Shown here: positions 35,641-47,000 of the stretch, one piece after another
Layout of the letters: the number at the start of each line of letters is the position of its first letter
Position numbering within the stretch: position 1 is the first letter of the stretch
From: Macrostomum hystrix
Lineage: Eukaryota; Platyhelminthes; Macrostomidae
Direction: 5' to 3'
NCBI GenBank assembly: GCA_950097015.1
Contig: CATNEN010000011.1
Coordinates: 3,748,501-3,812,500, forward strand
Length of the DNA: 64,000 bases
Made by a program: the position numbers and the translations under genes
The notes under the pieces: generated by a model
Databases searched by the model: none
Told to the model about the DNA's origin: nothing
What the model saw: only the letters and a program-made list of their open reading frames with translations

Positions 35641-37020
35641 GACGCCAGGTGCCTCAGATCAATCTTTCAAATCGGGCCCAACACTGCAATTGCCAGTCAA
35701 TGCAAATTCATTGCATGTCACTATTATATTTGTTAATTTGATCATTTTTTCAAGAACCTAATTAATCTGTCAAAGATCCGTTTTCATTTGGTACATGAAC
35801 ATAATACAACTCGCATCCGTCATCGACATCGCCTCGTTTGCTCATCGTCAAGTTCACAGATCTGCAATGATGGCTGCTCGATCTCCGTTTCCTGCGATCG
35901 GAGCTAAATTTATAAGCATATGCATAATTGTTTTTAAATCGATATTTAATTATATAATGGTTTAAATTATTTTGCTCAAAATTAAGTCAATGGATATTTT
36001 TTTCGAATATTGACACCTATACGTCCCTGTACTAGCTATCTACTTTTTATTACTGGGTTCCTCTAGCATCGCATTTCACAGGTTTATAGTTTTCTAAAGC
36101 AACTTGACACTGCTTACACATATTATATTATACATGCTGCTTGCACTGATTTACCAGCAGCAGGCCGGCCGTCATGTAGAAAGTGCATGCTAACTGTTTC
36201 GGGGGGCTGCATGGTACCAGAGTTCATTCTAAGCCGAAAACACCCTTTATATTTTTTGTGACATCGAAATTGTAATTAGTCAAAATTACAGTTAAAATTA
36301 CATGCAGTAGCGGAAACATCGACTTCTTAATATACGGCACATATAGTATACACGCTTAATAAAGTTTAGCTTAGTTGCGCTGTAAATTATTGAAATGGTA
36401 AGGTGTTTATTATTATTATTATTACTATTATTATTACAATGTACACGCGCCGTGTGGGTGCTGATTTTTTTGTTTATTCTGCGTTAATAATGAGTAATGA
36501 GTACATGCATGGTTGATTCGAAAAAATTGGCGATGAAACAAACAGAAGCGTGTAAAAAAGTGCAAGAAATAAAGAGAAAATTATTATAATTTTAAATAGA
36601 AATTTAAACTCCGAGGATCTAAAAGCTAGAAGTTTACTTTGCTCATGGAAAAAGGACATGTCATACAGAAATTAATAATTAACTTTTTCTATGAAGTATT
36701 TTTTCTTACTATAAAGAATTTCTTCTTTGTAGGTACAGCTCAGTACTCCTTTAATGTTGAGAAAACATTGAGGATGTGAAATGGTTTCCCAGAGAGACGA
36801 AAAACTTTACATTGTGAGGAAGACGTGCGGAATAGCAACTACGCGACAATGCGTCTGTCAAACAGGCTAGTCTTTAATTGGCTAAAAACTGGCAGTCAAT
36901 ATTTTTGCTAAAATGCTATAAGGCTTTTCTCGCGGTATTTTAGTATGGAAATCAATATAGGATTCAACGCCTTCAGCTAATTAACAACCGTGTAAAGCTT
37001 TATAATCATCATTCATCCGG

Positions 37021-37836
37021 ATGTCCTCTGTGACAACAACGGTCCTGCTGACAGCAGCGTTGCTGCTCCTGACTGCAGGAAGCCTCAGCAATGCTGATCA
37101 GCTGCTCCTGACTGCAGGAAGCCTCAGCAATGCTGATCAGCAACAAAGAAATCGGCTGACTGGCTTCACTTTGAAATTCGCTCGACTGTGCCTGCAGCCG
37201 GATTTCATTGTTGCCCAGCACAATCGCATAAAGAACGAGTTGATGTGCGCGTTCGCCTGTCTCAAACTCAGCTCCAGCTGCCAGGGATTCCAGTGGGAAA
37301 ACGATAGCAATTGCCGATTGTTCGTGTTCGACAGGTGCAGCCACAAGGTCCGGACCGACTGCAGTCAGTTCGCGTGGGTCTTTGTTCGCAATCAGGCGGG
37401 CCTGCCGGACGGTCAGCTGTGTCCCAATGGCTTCGGCAGCTCCTTCTTCGGATCCATCTACAGGATGCTGGCCGTCACGAGCTGGACTGCCGGTCTGACC
37501 AAGTGCAATGCGCTGCCCGGACTCACCAAGTACTCGGACGCCAACGACCGCAATGAGACGCAGCACTTTCACTGGATCAAGACCAATGTGAACTCCGGGA
37601 ATGGCTATTACATTGGTGGCTGGAGACCAGGCAGTTTGTTTAATGACACCTGGTACTGGCGTGACTGCAATGCCAGCTTCCTGCCGGAGGTGTGGTTGCC
37701 GGGCCAGCCGAACGGGGGCAGCCCCACCAATCGGGCAAACATCTGGTCCAGCCACACCGGAGGGGTTGACGACGAGCACGAATCGGGGCGCGGCATCGAC
37801 TTCGCTTTGTGCGAATGCATCGATCCATTCGTTTGA
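37021..37836 (+). CDS. Secreted PAN/apple + C-type lectin-like protein, single exon
   Basis: 271 aa with a clear signal peptide (hydrophobic TVLLTAALLLLTAG). A 13-residue stretch after it is tandemly duplicated (LLLTAGSLSNADQ twice). Residues about 45-120 look like a PAN/apple module: CLQPDFIVAQ, MCAFACLKLSSSCQGFQW, CRLFVFDRC. The C-terminal part is C-type-lectin-like: LTKCNALPG, YYIGGWRPGS, TWYWRDC, VWLPGQPNGG, and a closing ALCECI. The GQPN tripeptide sits where sugar-binding EPN/QPD motifs normally lie, so carbohydrate binding is possible. No intron interrupts the frame, in contrast to neighbouring genes. Role unknown; secreted adhesion or immune recognition is inference. Confidence 0.8.
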   Translation: MSSVTTTVLLTAALLLLTAGSLSNADQLLLTAGSLSNADQQQRNRLTGFTLKFARLCLQPDFIVAQHNRIKNELMCAFACLKLSSSCQGFQWENDSNCRLFVFDRCSHKVRTDCSQFAWVFVRNQAGLPDGQLCPNGFGSSFFGSIYRMLAVTSWTAGLTKCNALPGLTKYSDANDRNETQHFHWIKTNVNSGNGYYIGGWRPGSLFNDTWYWRDCNASFLPEVWLPGQPNGGSPTNRANIWSSHTGGVDDEHESGRGIDFALCECIDPFV

Positions 37837-39526
37837 GCAGTCCGTGAAGTGCAAAGAACTATAACAAAATGACAATTTGCTCGTACGAGTAAATAGACTG
37901 GCTTAGAACTATATTCCTTTGAATTTTTATAATCTATAATTATAATGTTTTGATTACCGCTTCCCTAATAGGACTGGATGTGCAGCTGACACAACAGCCG
38001 TAGCTATATCGCGATTTCTAGTAGGCTACAACCCCTTCTAGGGTTCTAGGCTAATTGATAAGATTCGAACTGCAAGGTTATTGCGTGGGAATTACATCTT
38101 TCGAAAGTTAAACTACGAGTATTAGCTATACCATAGCCTAGGCTAGCTTTTATGAGCCGTGCAAGTGATACCAAATAAGGAAATCAGTTTTTGCTATTTC
38201 GTATTATTCTGGCCTGCTTACGTTATAGCTTCTATGAATAAATAGTATGAAGCGCGTTATATGAAATTTAAACTACTCGTAAGTTACTTTAATTCTTGTC
38301 TTTTGAGTCTTTTAATTGGAACCCTTTATGCCAATAAGTTCAGGGTTAGCAATAGTAATTTTCTGAACTGGCAACTTTGTAGCCAAGTCTTTATTTATAG
38401 CTGTCTAACTTTTAATTGGCATAAAATATTCACGCCATGTACTAACTAGCTAGAAGTCTACAACATATTTCTGTATTCTGCAAGAAACTTCCCACGGTGA
38501 GGTATAATTTTTCATCACTTTACAGGCAAATATTTAATAGACAGTTGCAGTGAGGCAAAACTTCTTTGGACACAACAATGTCTTCAATTTATCCCTTTAT
38601 CCCTTGCTATACTTTTGTACACATACACGAATTTAGTGTATTCAGATTTAGATTCATTTCAAAGAATTTAGTATATTTACGATTATACCTGACACAGGGT
38701 GGCGAATACAGGAATTCTATTTGGAGGGGCGAATTGTCAGAGGGCGCCGATGGGGCACCAATGGGGGCGCCAACCACCCACCAGGGGTACCAACCACTCC
38801 ATTAGGGGCGCCAACCACCCATCAGGGGCGCCAACCACCCAACAGGGGCACCAACCACTCCATTAGGGGCGCCAACCACCCATCAGGGGCGCCAACCACC
38901 CAACAGGGGCACCAACCACCCAACATGGGTGCCTACCACCCCATTAGGAGGGACAACCACTCCATTAAGGGCGCCAATGACCCCATTAGGGGCGCGAACG
39001 ATCCCATTAGGGGCGCCAATCACCCCATGAGGGGCGCGAACGATCCCATTAGGGGCGCCAATTACCCCATTAGGGGCGCGAACGATCCCATTAGGGGCGC
39101 CAATCACCACGTAAGGGGCGCTATAAATCCACGACGAAAATTATAGGGGGGATGGCGGTCGTCCCCAGCCCCCCTAAATCCGCCCCCAGTGTCGTTCTGA
39201 TTGGTCAAAAGTACGTAGCTCCTTTATACGCGCTCGCTTCAACTGTTTGATGAGATCTCACCTATAAATGAGAAGCTAAAAAATACAAAACAAGCCAATT
39301 ATCACTAAGTAAGTTAAGTTCATCTGGATATTCTTGATCGCAAAACTCAGAACAAAGCAAACCGATTTTAGGCTGTAAATCTAAAATCTATTTACATTTA
39401 AATCTAAAATTTACAACAAGTACATTAGTTAGCAAACAAAAAATAAACAATCCATTAAAATCTAGGTTACAAATAGTATTGATTTATATAATTTTACCAT
39501 GAGCATTATAAATAATTAGTTTATCT
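37837..39526. other. Intergenic region with dispersed repeats
   Basis: This holds a repeat related to 6473-6600 (37969-38080), a tRNA-like minus-strand stretch with GTTCGAATC (about 38062-38120), and a GC-rich hAT-like element (about 38694-39190). No exon is recognised. Confidence 0.55.
38694..39190. mobile_element. Probable hAT-type MITE with internal 20-bp repeat
   Basis: The left end CAGGGTGGCGAATACAGGAA and, read from the right, CTGGGGGCGGATTTAGGGGG resemble the hAT MITE ends at 45853/46125. Inside, 38740-39125 is a tandem array of GGGGCGCCAACCACCCATCA-type units. No clear target duplication was found, so the limits are approximate. Confidence 0.5.
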
Positions 39527-41598
39527 CTAGGCACAGATCACATTTTCACAATTTGCAACCAAAGATCTGGCATCGAAATCCACGCCTTCGTCTGTCTTCG
39601 CGGTCAGAGTCCATTGCCGACGATCAACATCGAATCTGAGCAGTAGCTCACACGCAGCAGTTCCTGAAGGCAGATTCAACAGCAGATCTGGCTCTTGAAA
39701 GTGGCGGAAGAATTCCAAGCTCAGATCTACTCCAGTTGGGACATCGAACGGCTCCCGGGAAATTAGATTGGTCCCTGAGGTTGACTCGAAACGCACGGCT
39801 TTGATATGACTTAACTGATTGCCAATGCCATCGAACGGCTCAAGACGAACCAAGCCGCACACAGGAGTCGAACTTGGGACGACACGAATACGTCGCTCAA
39901 CTGTCCAAGCGGGCACGGGAACGCCCAGCTCGCGCATCAGCAGCGAAATCAGGGTGTCCGCGTCGGCGAATAGCCTCAGCGAGGCGCGCAGATCCCTAGG
40001 CGTCGGCTGAAGGTTGCAGATGGCTAAGCGGCCTCGGCCGTCCTGCAAGCATTCGAGAGGTAGACGAGCCGCCGGATTCACAGTCAGGGAGGAGCCGAGG
40101 ACCAAGCAGAGATCGGCGCGCTGGCACCAGCTGCGGGCTTCGCTGAGAACCTCCGGTTTTAGCGGGTCGCCAAACAGAACTAGAGAGTGGCGCAGCTCCG
40201 CAGCGTCAACTTTGCCGGCTTCGCTGCACGAGCGGCACTGGCGACCGGTGAAGCGCTGAGCTTCTGGCAGGCCTTGGCGGACGCGAAAGTCGCGAAAATA
40301 CTCCGTGCCACAGCTGGGACACCTGCGAGCAATGGCACATCATTTGGTGACACTGTAGACCTGCAGCCAGCGAGGAGGCAATTCTGCCCATTTCGCTGAC
40401 TCCAGAGCACACACGCACACAGGTGTGTACATCTGCCCTGACATTCTCATCGTCAGACAGTGTACACTTCACTGTGCCTTGGAGGTTGGACCTTAAGGGC
40501 GTAAATTGCACGACAAGCCCCCAAACTTTCTCTTCGCGGCTGCGTCCAAAATAAATGTGGCCTCGCCGAGGAATCGAACTTAGGGACCGTGGTGCGAGAG
40601 GCAAACGCGTTAACCGCTCTGCCACCGACCCATATGCGAGCAATGGTGGTGACGAGTCGGTGAGATTCAGCTATACCTATTACAATAGCATCACTAAAGA
40701 CATAGACTTCTCAAATGTTAGAACTCAAAGCTTCTGAATTCTTCTGAAACAAAAGAAAGTACATTGAGGCCCTCTCTACAGTCTACATCGTCATCACGAG
40801 TCCGACGCAACCATCACCTCGTGACCGGTGACCGGCGAAGATACAAAATCTACTGGTCCTACCGTTACTACCGGTAAAAACAGTACCGTGACAAGCAGCA
40901 TTATAAAATTTTAAACGATCTAATTATCTGACTAAAACACTTCTTTCCAACGTCGTGAGCGACTCAGAAACGACCCAAATGCAACTCTAAAACGTAGCGT
41001 CGTCTGAGACACATTTAACAAATTTGATGCGGAGCAGATGTAGAGGCAATGCAGGATCTCAAATTCGAAATACTTCAACATCTATCATTTACGCTTTCAT
41101 TTCGCTTGGTATCGTTACATACAGGTGCGTTAGATCCGTTTAAAAACAAAAATTCACACACGCCACAGACCACTCCACAGCCGTATTGCCGTGTAGTTCA
41201 GCCAGATTGTCCGGCGGAAATCCGCTTCGTCGATGTAGACAGTCCGTGTTCTGACTGACCAGCCGTTTCAGTAAGCCGGCCCGTTCCAGACCCACCAGCG
41301 ACATGTGAGTAAGAGTGGGCGTCAGGCCCATGGGATTTCTATACACTGGCTCCTGGCAGCCGCGAGCGCGCAGAGTCATAATACCAGCTGCGCCGCGGTA
41401 ATCCGGCAGCCCGGCGGCTGTGCTGATGCCAGCTCCGGTAAAGGCGACAAAGAACTTGGCCGACCGGACCAGATTGGCGAGGGACCTAGCCTGCCTAGAC
41501 AGTGTGGCCAAGTCCGATCGAAATTCCCTATGAGAGATTGGTTGCGAGCGACGCTGGCCTGAGCTCGACTGCTCAAATCCTGGCGGGAAGTTGCTCAT
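39527..41598 (-). CDS. SIRT7: SIRT7-like NAD-dependent protein deacylase, 2 exons
   Basis: Exons 41598-41171 and 40322-39527 (phase 2 junction), 407 aa from the ATG at 41598. The frame is open further upstream, so an additional 5' exon is possible. Family motifs: FTGAGISTAAGLPDYRG (GAGIST 55-60), PTLTHMSL, SQNTDCLH with Asn117/Asp119, ELHGN with catalytic His136, zinc ligands Cys144/147 and Cys172/175, VLFGD, LVLGSSLTVNP. PDYRG and LISLLMRELGVPVPAW near the C-terminal side are SIRT7-type rather than SIRT6-type. SIRT7 is a nucleolar chromatin and rDNA regulator that deacetylates H3K18. Unusual: NTDC replaces the common N-x-DG-H order at the NAD-binding loop. The intron holds a full SINE. Confidence 0.88.
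40340..40631 (-). mobile_element. tRNA-derived SINE, most complete copy, in SIRT7 intron
   Basis: Read on minus: head GGTCGGTGGCAGAGCGGTTA with box B AAGTTCGATTCC; a unique body; then GGCACAGTGAAGTGTACACT, GTCTGACGATGAGAATGTCA, GGGCAGATGTACACACCTGT, a short GT run and GGAGTCAGCGAAATGGGC. The head is of the long-variable-arm (Leu/Ser) tRNA type. Partial copies lie at 13151, 14246 and 56739. Its 3' end is only about 20 bp from the exon 2 acceptor. Confidence 0.88.
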
Positions 41599-43174
41599 GC
41601 TGACTGCGTCTCTTGGACAGACGAGCGATCGAGAAGCTGAAGATTTTGAATAATTAATAAAGATGCGCTTTAGTCTGCTGAGTAGTCGGTGCGGTGCACT
41701 CTGTGTGGGAGGCGTGGGAATTAGAAAACTTGTCACCCGTACCTCATTTCCCCATCGCCACCTCCTCCAAGCTCTGTTTCAGCTCCGCAATACTGTGATG
41801 CAAGCTGTACGCCATGGTGCAGTCGCATTGTCCCGGAAGAAATCTGTCAGTAGAAAGACTAAGCTATTTTTTCCACTTAGCTCCAAAATCGAATGACCGA
41901 TTTTCGTGAAAGTCCACCATCTGGATCAAAATTTCCCGCTCTTTACGATGAACTAACTTTCAAAGCCGTCCCAGTCAGCATCGTCGTGATGCTGAAAAAG
42001 CAATAATTTAATCAATCCGAAATTGTCAACAATGATAGCCGACATGGTTACAACGATTAAATTTCGGCGTTGTCGATTGTTTGTGATTCGGGAAGTTGAT
42101 TCATCGGATAGAGCAGAAAATTTTAGCCGTGTTCTGGGTTATCATGGCGATTGGTTGAATATTTTGGAAGATACAGAAAAAAGATAAATGTGAGAATTAA
42201 TAATAGCCGTGGTTTTTCTACTGTTAATTAGTAGAGTACGGTCTAGAGAAAACGCAAGGCGCTTGTATCTTTATAAAGTCTCTTTGAGTAAGTTTTCCCT
42301 TTGAGTAATTAGAACGACTTAGATATTTTTGTCTGCTCATGTGGCACGGAACCCAGGTACAACAATGACTTGCTAATTCCTGCACTATTTTTGTTAATCT
42401 GCACACGGAAACGACCCAGACAATGGACTAAACAAATTTATGATTTACACGTACTAAGACAAAACCAAAATTTACGTTAGATTTGAAATTAATTTATAAG
42501 ACAGCTAAGACCTAAACTTATTTGTCATTAAAGAGTAATAAGAATGTTTTTTATAGATTTCTATCAAATAATGGATTTCAATTAAAGCTGTAACTTTTTT
42601 ACATTTTCATACAGATAGATTTGGCGACAAAATGATTTGCGCCAGTAGAAAAAGCGAAAAAGAAACTTTGAGTGGAGAAAACAACGATTTTGTAATAATA
42701 AATGTACATTACTGTAGGATCTTGTGTACACTGGGTGTCATATAAATGGGATCTTGTGTACACTGGGTGTCATATTGGTTGGATCTTGTGTACACTGGGT
42801 GTCATATTGGTTGGATCTTGTGTACACTGGGTGTCATATTGGTTGGATCTTGTGTACACTGGGTGTCATATAAGTGAGATATTGCGTACACTGGGTGTCA
42901 TATAAGTGAGATTTTGCGTACACTGGGTGTCATATAAATGGGATCTTGTGTACACTGGGTGTCATATAAATGGGATCTTGTGTACACTGGGTGTCATTGT
43001 ATAGTGGCATAATGTATGATCGCCAAGTTTTTCGATTAAATAATTTGCTTTCGTTAAATATTAAGAATGCAAAATTGACAGTTATAAAGTGGGGCACTCT
43101 GAAGAGTATTATTGCATGAAAGCACTTTCTCAAAGCAGTATTGTGAAAACTGTACAACAATTATGCAATCCAGC
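41599..43174. other. SIRT7-UBLCP1 intergenic region
   Basis: A 32-bp repeat occupies 42708-43000. Short frames occur (for example a plus ORF of 77 codons at 41663-41896 and a minus stretch at 41955-41993 reading HHDDADWDGFES then stop behind a good acceptor CTTTTTCAG). None could be tied to a protein; the latter may be a terminal exon of an unrecognised minus-strand gene. Confidence 0.4.
42708..43000. repeat. 32-bp tandem repeat
   Basis: About 9 copies of GGATCTTGTGTACACTGGGT followed by GTCATATTGGTT or GTCATATAAATG, near-perfect, 3' of UBLCP1. Confidence 0.97.
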
Positions 43175-46100
43175 CTAGACCGGACCTCCACCAGTGGCGC
43201 CCTCGTCCGTGCCCTCATCATTTTGACCTCGTTTCTTTAGCTCCAATTTGGCTCGCTTCTTGGCCTTCTTAGCAGTGTACTTCTCCCACCGGCGGTGATC
43301 GAGTTCGCGAAAGTCGTCAACGTCGGCGATGGCCTCAAGGTATTCAGCGATTCGAACTAGTTCGCGGTCGTGCTGACGATTCTGGTGCGCCTGACGAAAC
43401 GGTCGAATGCGCAGACCGGACTGCGGATTCATGGCGAAATTGCGTCGAATATCGTCAATCATGATGGTATTGGCTGCCGAGTACTGAGGATACTGGCCCC
43501 AGATGACGGCCAACGGTTTCACGCTGACATTGCTCTCATCCTCATCGCAATAGACGGAGATGCAGGCTAGGCAATCAACTAGGAGGCTGATCTTGAACAA
43601 TTCGCTAGCGAATAGGCGCATCTCGCCTAGCTTGGATAAGATCCACTTCATGCTGGTGGCGGACCACACGGCTAAGTCGTAGTGCGGATAGGCAACCTGA
43701 TTAACGATGCGTTTTGAAGACTTCGGATTCAGGGAGATTAAATAATATTTACGTATATCTGCCCATAACTGTTGTCGGTGTTATGGGTACTGATAACAGA
43801 CTGCAATCTCAAATCTTCAACAATGCAATCTGGGAAGATCAAATCCCAATCCGGGAGGATAAAATCCCAACCTAGGAGGATAAAATCCCAACCTGGAAAG
43901 ATCAAATCCCAATCTGGAAAGATCAAATCCCAATCTGGGAAGATCAAATCTTAATCTAGGAAGATCACATCTTAATCTAGGAGGATCAAATCCAAAACTA
44001 GGAAGATCAAATCCCAATCTAGGATCATCAAATCCCCAAACTGGGCAGATCGAATCCCATTCTGGGCAGATCAAATCCAAATCTGGGCAGATCAAATCCC
44101 AATCTAGGAAGATCATATCCCAACCTGGGAACATTAAATCCTAATCTGAGAAGCTTAAATCCCAACTTGGGAAGTTTAAAAGACATTAATTATTGATTAC
44201 CGTCAGCAGGTGATGAATGTACGGTCTAGTGAGCTCGTCAATGTGGCTGCCAACCGATTTGTGATCAAAGAATGTATAGTCTATGTCCAATACTAGCAGT
44301 TTCTTGTCGGGCCTGGGCGAATGAAGTTCGGTGATTTTGTATTCTCGAATGCGACGCTCAATCTTATCCAGGTACTCGGGCCGCTGCTCAAGGCGCACCT
44401 CGCCGTCGCAGTAGGCTTCGTTGTCTTCGAGGAATTCAATCGGCTCGCGTTTCTCCTCGGTGACCTAAGTTTTTTCGAAGCATCGTTTTTTGGCATTAGT
44501 GAACGGAGAGAAAGACTCCTGATTAGTCAAAAACGGTGTGTCTGACTTAGCTTCATCACTTGTGAAGCTAGGTTTACATCTATATTTTACTCTACACCCA
44601 CACTGACTAAGGGATGCCACTGTCCTGACTAATGTCTATTTTTAGTAACAAGTCTGCCTGGCCTAGGATTCACTGCCCTACGTATTCATGACGTCAGTTT
44701 CTATTTTTAGCAACAAAACCTCTTGGTTATGGTTCTATTAATAGAAACCATGTGAAGCACTACCTTTTCTGCACTATGTTAACTGTGCCCGCTAAGGCCA
44801 AGACCAGAAAATTTCTTTCCATTGGTTTTTGTTCTCGTAGTTTGTTTTCCCGTGTGATTCTTTGCATTCCCTTAAGTGCGTACATGTATGCCGCTAAATC
44901 TATATATATAAAAGTGAAAACTCTGTCTGTCTGTGTGTGTGTGTGTGTGTGTGTGCAACCTTTTGTCTTTATAGACGCCGAAACCGCTCAACCAAATCGC
45001 ACCAAACTTTGCACATACCTAAAACCACCTACGCTGAGTGCAATAGGCTACTCAAATTCCCGAAAAATCATTTCCTTCCTGCTCAAAAGTGCAAAAAACT
45101 GCTCAAAAATCGTCAAAAAATCACTCAATTCGACATATCGTCGCCCCACTTTGTCAGATTTTCTCCAAATTTGATCCACTTACACTTTACATGTTTTCCA
45201 ACAATGCCGTCAATTTTGAACATCTCTACTCAATCCAGAGCAAAGCTGCATCATCTCAAAGTGAGTCACTTTTTGTTTTCCGAGGACAGCCACCCCAACT
45301 CCCCTCCGCCACTCTGCGGGCCAAATTTTATTACAGCCACCCCCTCCCTTCCCCGGGCGCCGAAGCCCCAGACTGTACATTGTATTTCAAGCCGTGAATG
45401 TACACAGCCCAAACCCCTAGACTGTCTACTGGCCCCCAAGCAGCACTGAGACTGAGTGTGGTGAGTGCGGTGGCGTCCCAGTGCGCAGGGCTTTTTTGTA
45501 GCTAAAGTGAAAACTCTGTCTTTAGGCTCAAGGCTCAGGGACAGTCGCTGAAGGTGGCTGGCATCAACCTGGAGACTCCTTGCTTCTCGCATGGGCAGCT
45601 TTATGTCGCCTGCTCCCGTGTTGGAACTCCAGCTGGCCTATTCATTTTCGCACCAAGGGGAAGAACGAAGAATATGGTGTATCCCCAGGCCTTGAGGTGA
45701 CTCGCAAGCAATTAATAGAAAAGTAGTCACGAATTGACCTTGACCTGTCTAACTCTGAACTCTGAAACAGTTTAATTTTGTTTCTTTGACATTGTTATTG
45801 TTATGCCATGGCTATTTTCCTTATGTATACGCGTGTACATGCATACTGTATACAGAGGCAGATTTAGGGGGGGGCGGGGGGGCAGTCGCCCCCCTAAATT
45901 TTAATCATGGGAATAAGATGCCCCCACCAGGGGCGCCAGTCGCAGCACTGGCGCCCCTTTTCGGCCGCTGGCGCCCCTTTTTCAGCCGCTGGCTCCCGTT
46001 TTTCAGCCGCTGGCGCCCTTTCTTGGCTCCTGGCGCCCTTTTTCGGCCGCTGGCACCCCCTCTGTGATTCTCATGGCGCTCCCCTGACAGACCGCCCCAA

Positions 46101-47000
46101 AACAAAATTCCTGGATCTGCCACTGACTGTATAGAGGAGTGGCTGAGAGACATGTTTCTAAAGAAGTAATCAAGAGGGGGCTGTTTGGACAAACTTTTCA
46201 CTTATTTTTTACTTAAAACGCCCTTAAACAAACTCTTCACTTTTCATTAATGCAGTACATAAATAAATGGTGACCTTCACTATAAAGTTAATACAGAGAC
46301 GTGAATTGCTTACTGCTTTGCTTTAAATTTCTGCCCCAAAAACAACGGGCAAAAAAAGCTAGTAGTTTTATAATTACACCTCTAATGAACTCTAATAACT
46401 TAACTAACGAGATCCAATTGAGGGCTGACGGACTTTGGTATTGTGCAAACTATAAATTCTTGCGTGAGCTCTAGTTCACACTTCTTTATCTTCGAGTGTG
46501 AAGCTACTGCCTGACCGCAGTGCGAGGAACTTCAGTACACTCTAGTGGCAGTACTGCAATACGTACGCTATTAACTTCTGTTTGGAAATTGAACCCGGTT
46601 TCAGATTGGTGGCGCATGGCGCATGTTGGTGGCGTAAGTTGGCTGATCTGATTGTTACTAGGGGCAGGTATTCCAAGTGTGTGTGATATTTTCACCGCAC
46701 ACTTAGTGTTTCACCTAGCTCACTCACCTGCTTAATCGCAGCATCGGGTGTGCCAATCAGCATCAACTTGGTGCCGACTTTAACGCCAAGATCTTTCAGC
46801 AAAGCCGCATCATCGGCCAGATTCTTGCCCTTCAGTCCCAGCAGCTTCATCCTGTCCGGCGCAACGCCTGTGGCCTCAAACAGCAGTGCTTTCAGCTGGG
46901 CCAGACTCGAGTCAAATTCGAGACTGGAGACTGGAATCTCTTTGCCAGAGTATTTCACGCAGAATGTAAGGTCAGCCACTGCCGCATCGGCCGTTGCCAT
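43175..47000 (-). CDS. UBLCP1: UBLCP1, ubiquitin-like domain-containing CTD phosphatase, 3 exons
   Basis: Exons 47000-46728, 44464-44201, 43696-43175, all phase 0, 352 aa (human 318). It dephosphorylates 26S proteasome base subunits in the nucleus. The N-terminal ubiquitin-like domain has RMKLLGLKGKNLADDAAL. The HAD/FCP-type phosphatase domain starts at KLLVLDIDYTFFDH (catalytic DxDxT) and continues with LAVWSATSMKW, VKPLAVIWGQY, NTIMIDDIRRNFAMNPQSG and LRIRPF. The tail KKAKKRAKLELKKRGQ is a basic extension absent from human and could act in nuclear targeting (inference). The start ATG at 47000 is chosen because the family begins just before the Ubl fold. Intron 1 holds the Helitron remnant, intron 2 a 21-bp repeat. 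Confidence 0.93.
43820..44175. repeat. 21-bp tandem repeat, UBLCP1 intron 2
   Basis: About 16 copies of GATCAAATCCCAATCTGGGAA with variants (AGGAGGATAAAATCCCAACC), filling intron 43697-44200. Confidence 0.95.
45530..45700 (+). pseudogene. C-terminal fragment of Pif1/Helitron-type helicase
   Basis: The 56-codon frame reads KAQGQSLKVAGINLETPCFS, HGQLYVACSRVG and TKNMVYPQALR then stop. This is the conserved C-terminal motif block of Pif1-like helicases (SQGQTL, HGQLYVALSR). The rest of the helicase and the Rep domain are absent, so it is a relic. Confidence 0.85.
45853..46125 (+). mobile_element. hAT-type MITE with perfect 8-bp target duplication
   Basis: Flanked by ACTGTATA at 45845-45852 and again at 46126-46133. 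Ends are CAGAGGCAGATTTAGGGGGG and, read from the right, CAGTGGCAGATCCAGGAATT. The interior has a short repeat of GCCGCTGGCGCCC-type units and no transposase. The perfect target duplication indicates a comparatively recent insertion into the Helitron relic. Confidence 0.92.

Larger units (their letters stand above)
32394..37020. other. 4.6-kb AT-rich region without recognised genes
   Basis: I find no exon. It contains a MITE (33739-34010), a second MITE-like element (35354-35640), an AT microsatellite near 33138-33175 and an ATT microsatellite near 36407-36436. The rest is unexplained AT-rich sequence. Confidence 0.6.
44899..46362 (+). mobile_element. Helitron remnant in UBLCP1 intron 1
   Basis: The 5' end TCTATATATATAAAAGTGAA and AACTCTGTCTGTCTG are Helitron-like. 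The 3' end has a short hairpin (GCCC at 46333, GGGC at 46347) followed by a spacer and terminal CTAG (46359-46362). The host bases are A before and T after, as expected for Helitron insertion between A and T. A fragment of the element's helicase lies at 45530-45700. The string AAAGTGAAAACTCTGTCT occurs twice (about 44911 and 45504), suggesting internal rearrangement. A hAT MITE is nested inside at 45853-46125. Confidence 0.82.

Noticed and set aside
41663-41896. 77-codon plus ORF opposite SIRT7, and the antisense 23-codon frame starting MAYSLHHSIAELKQ
   Set aside because: Several frames are open on both strands here and none matches a family; not enough to call a gene.
45786-46201. ORFs of 93 and 98 codons
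   Set aside because: They fall inside the hAT MITE and reflect its internal GCC-rich repeat.
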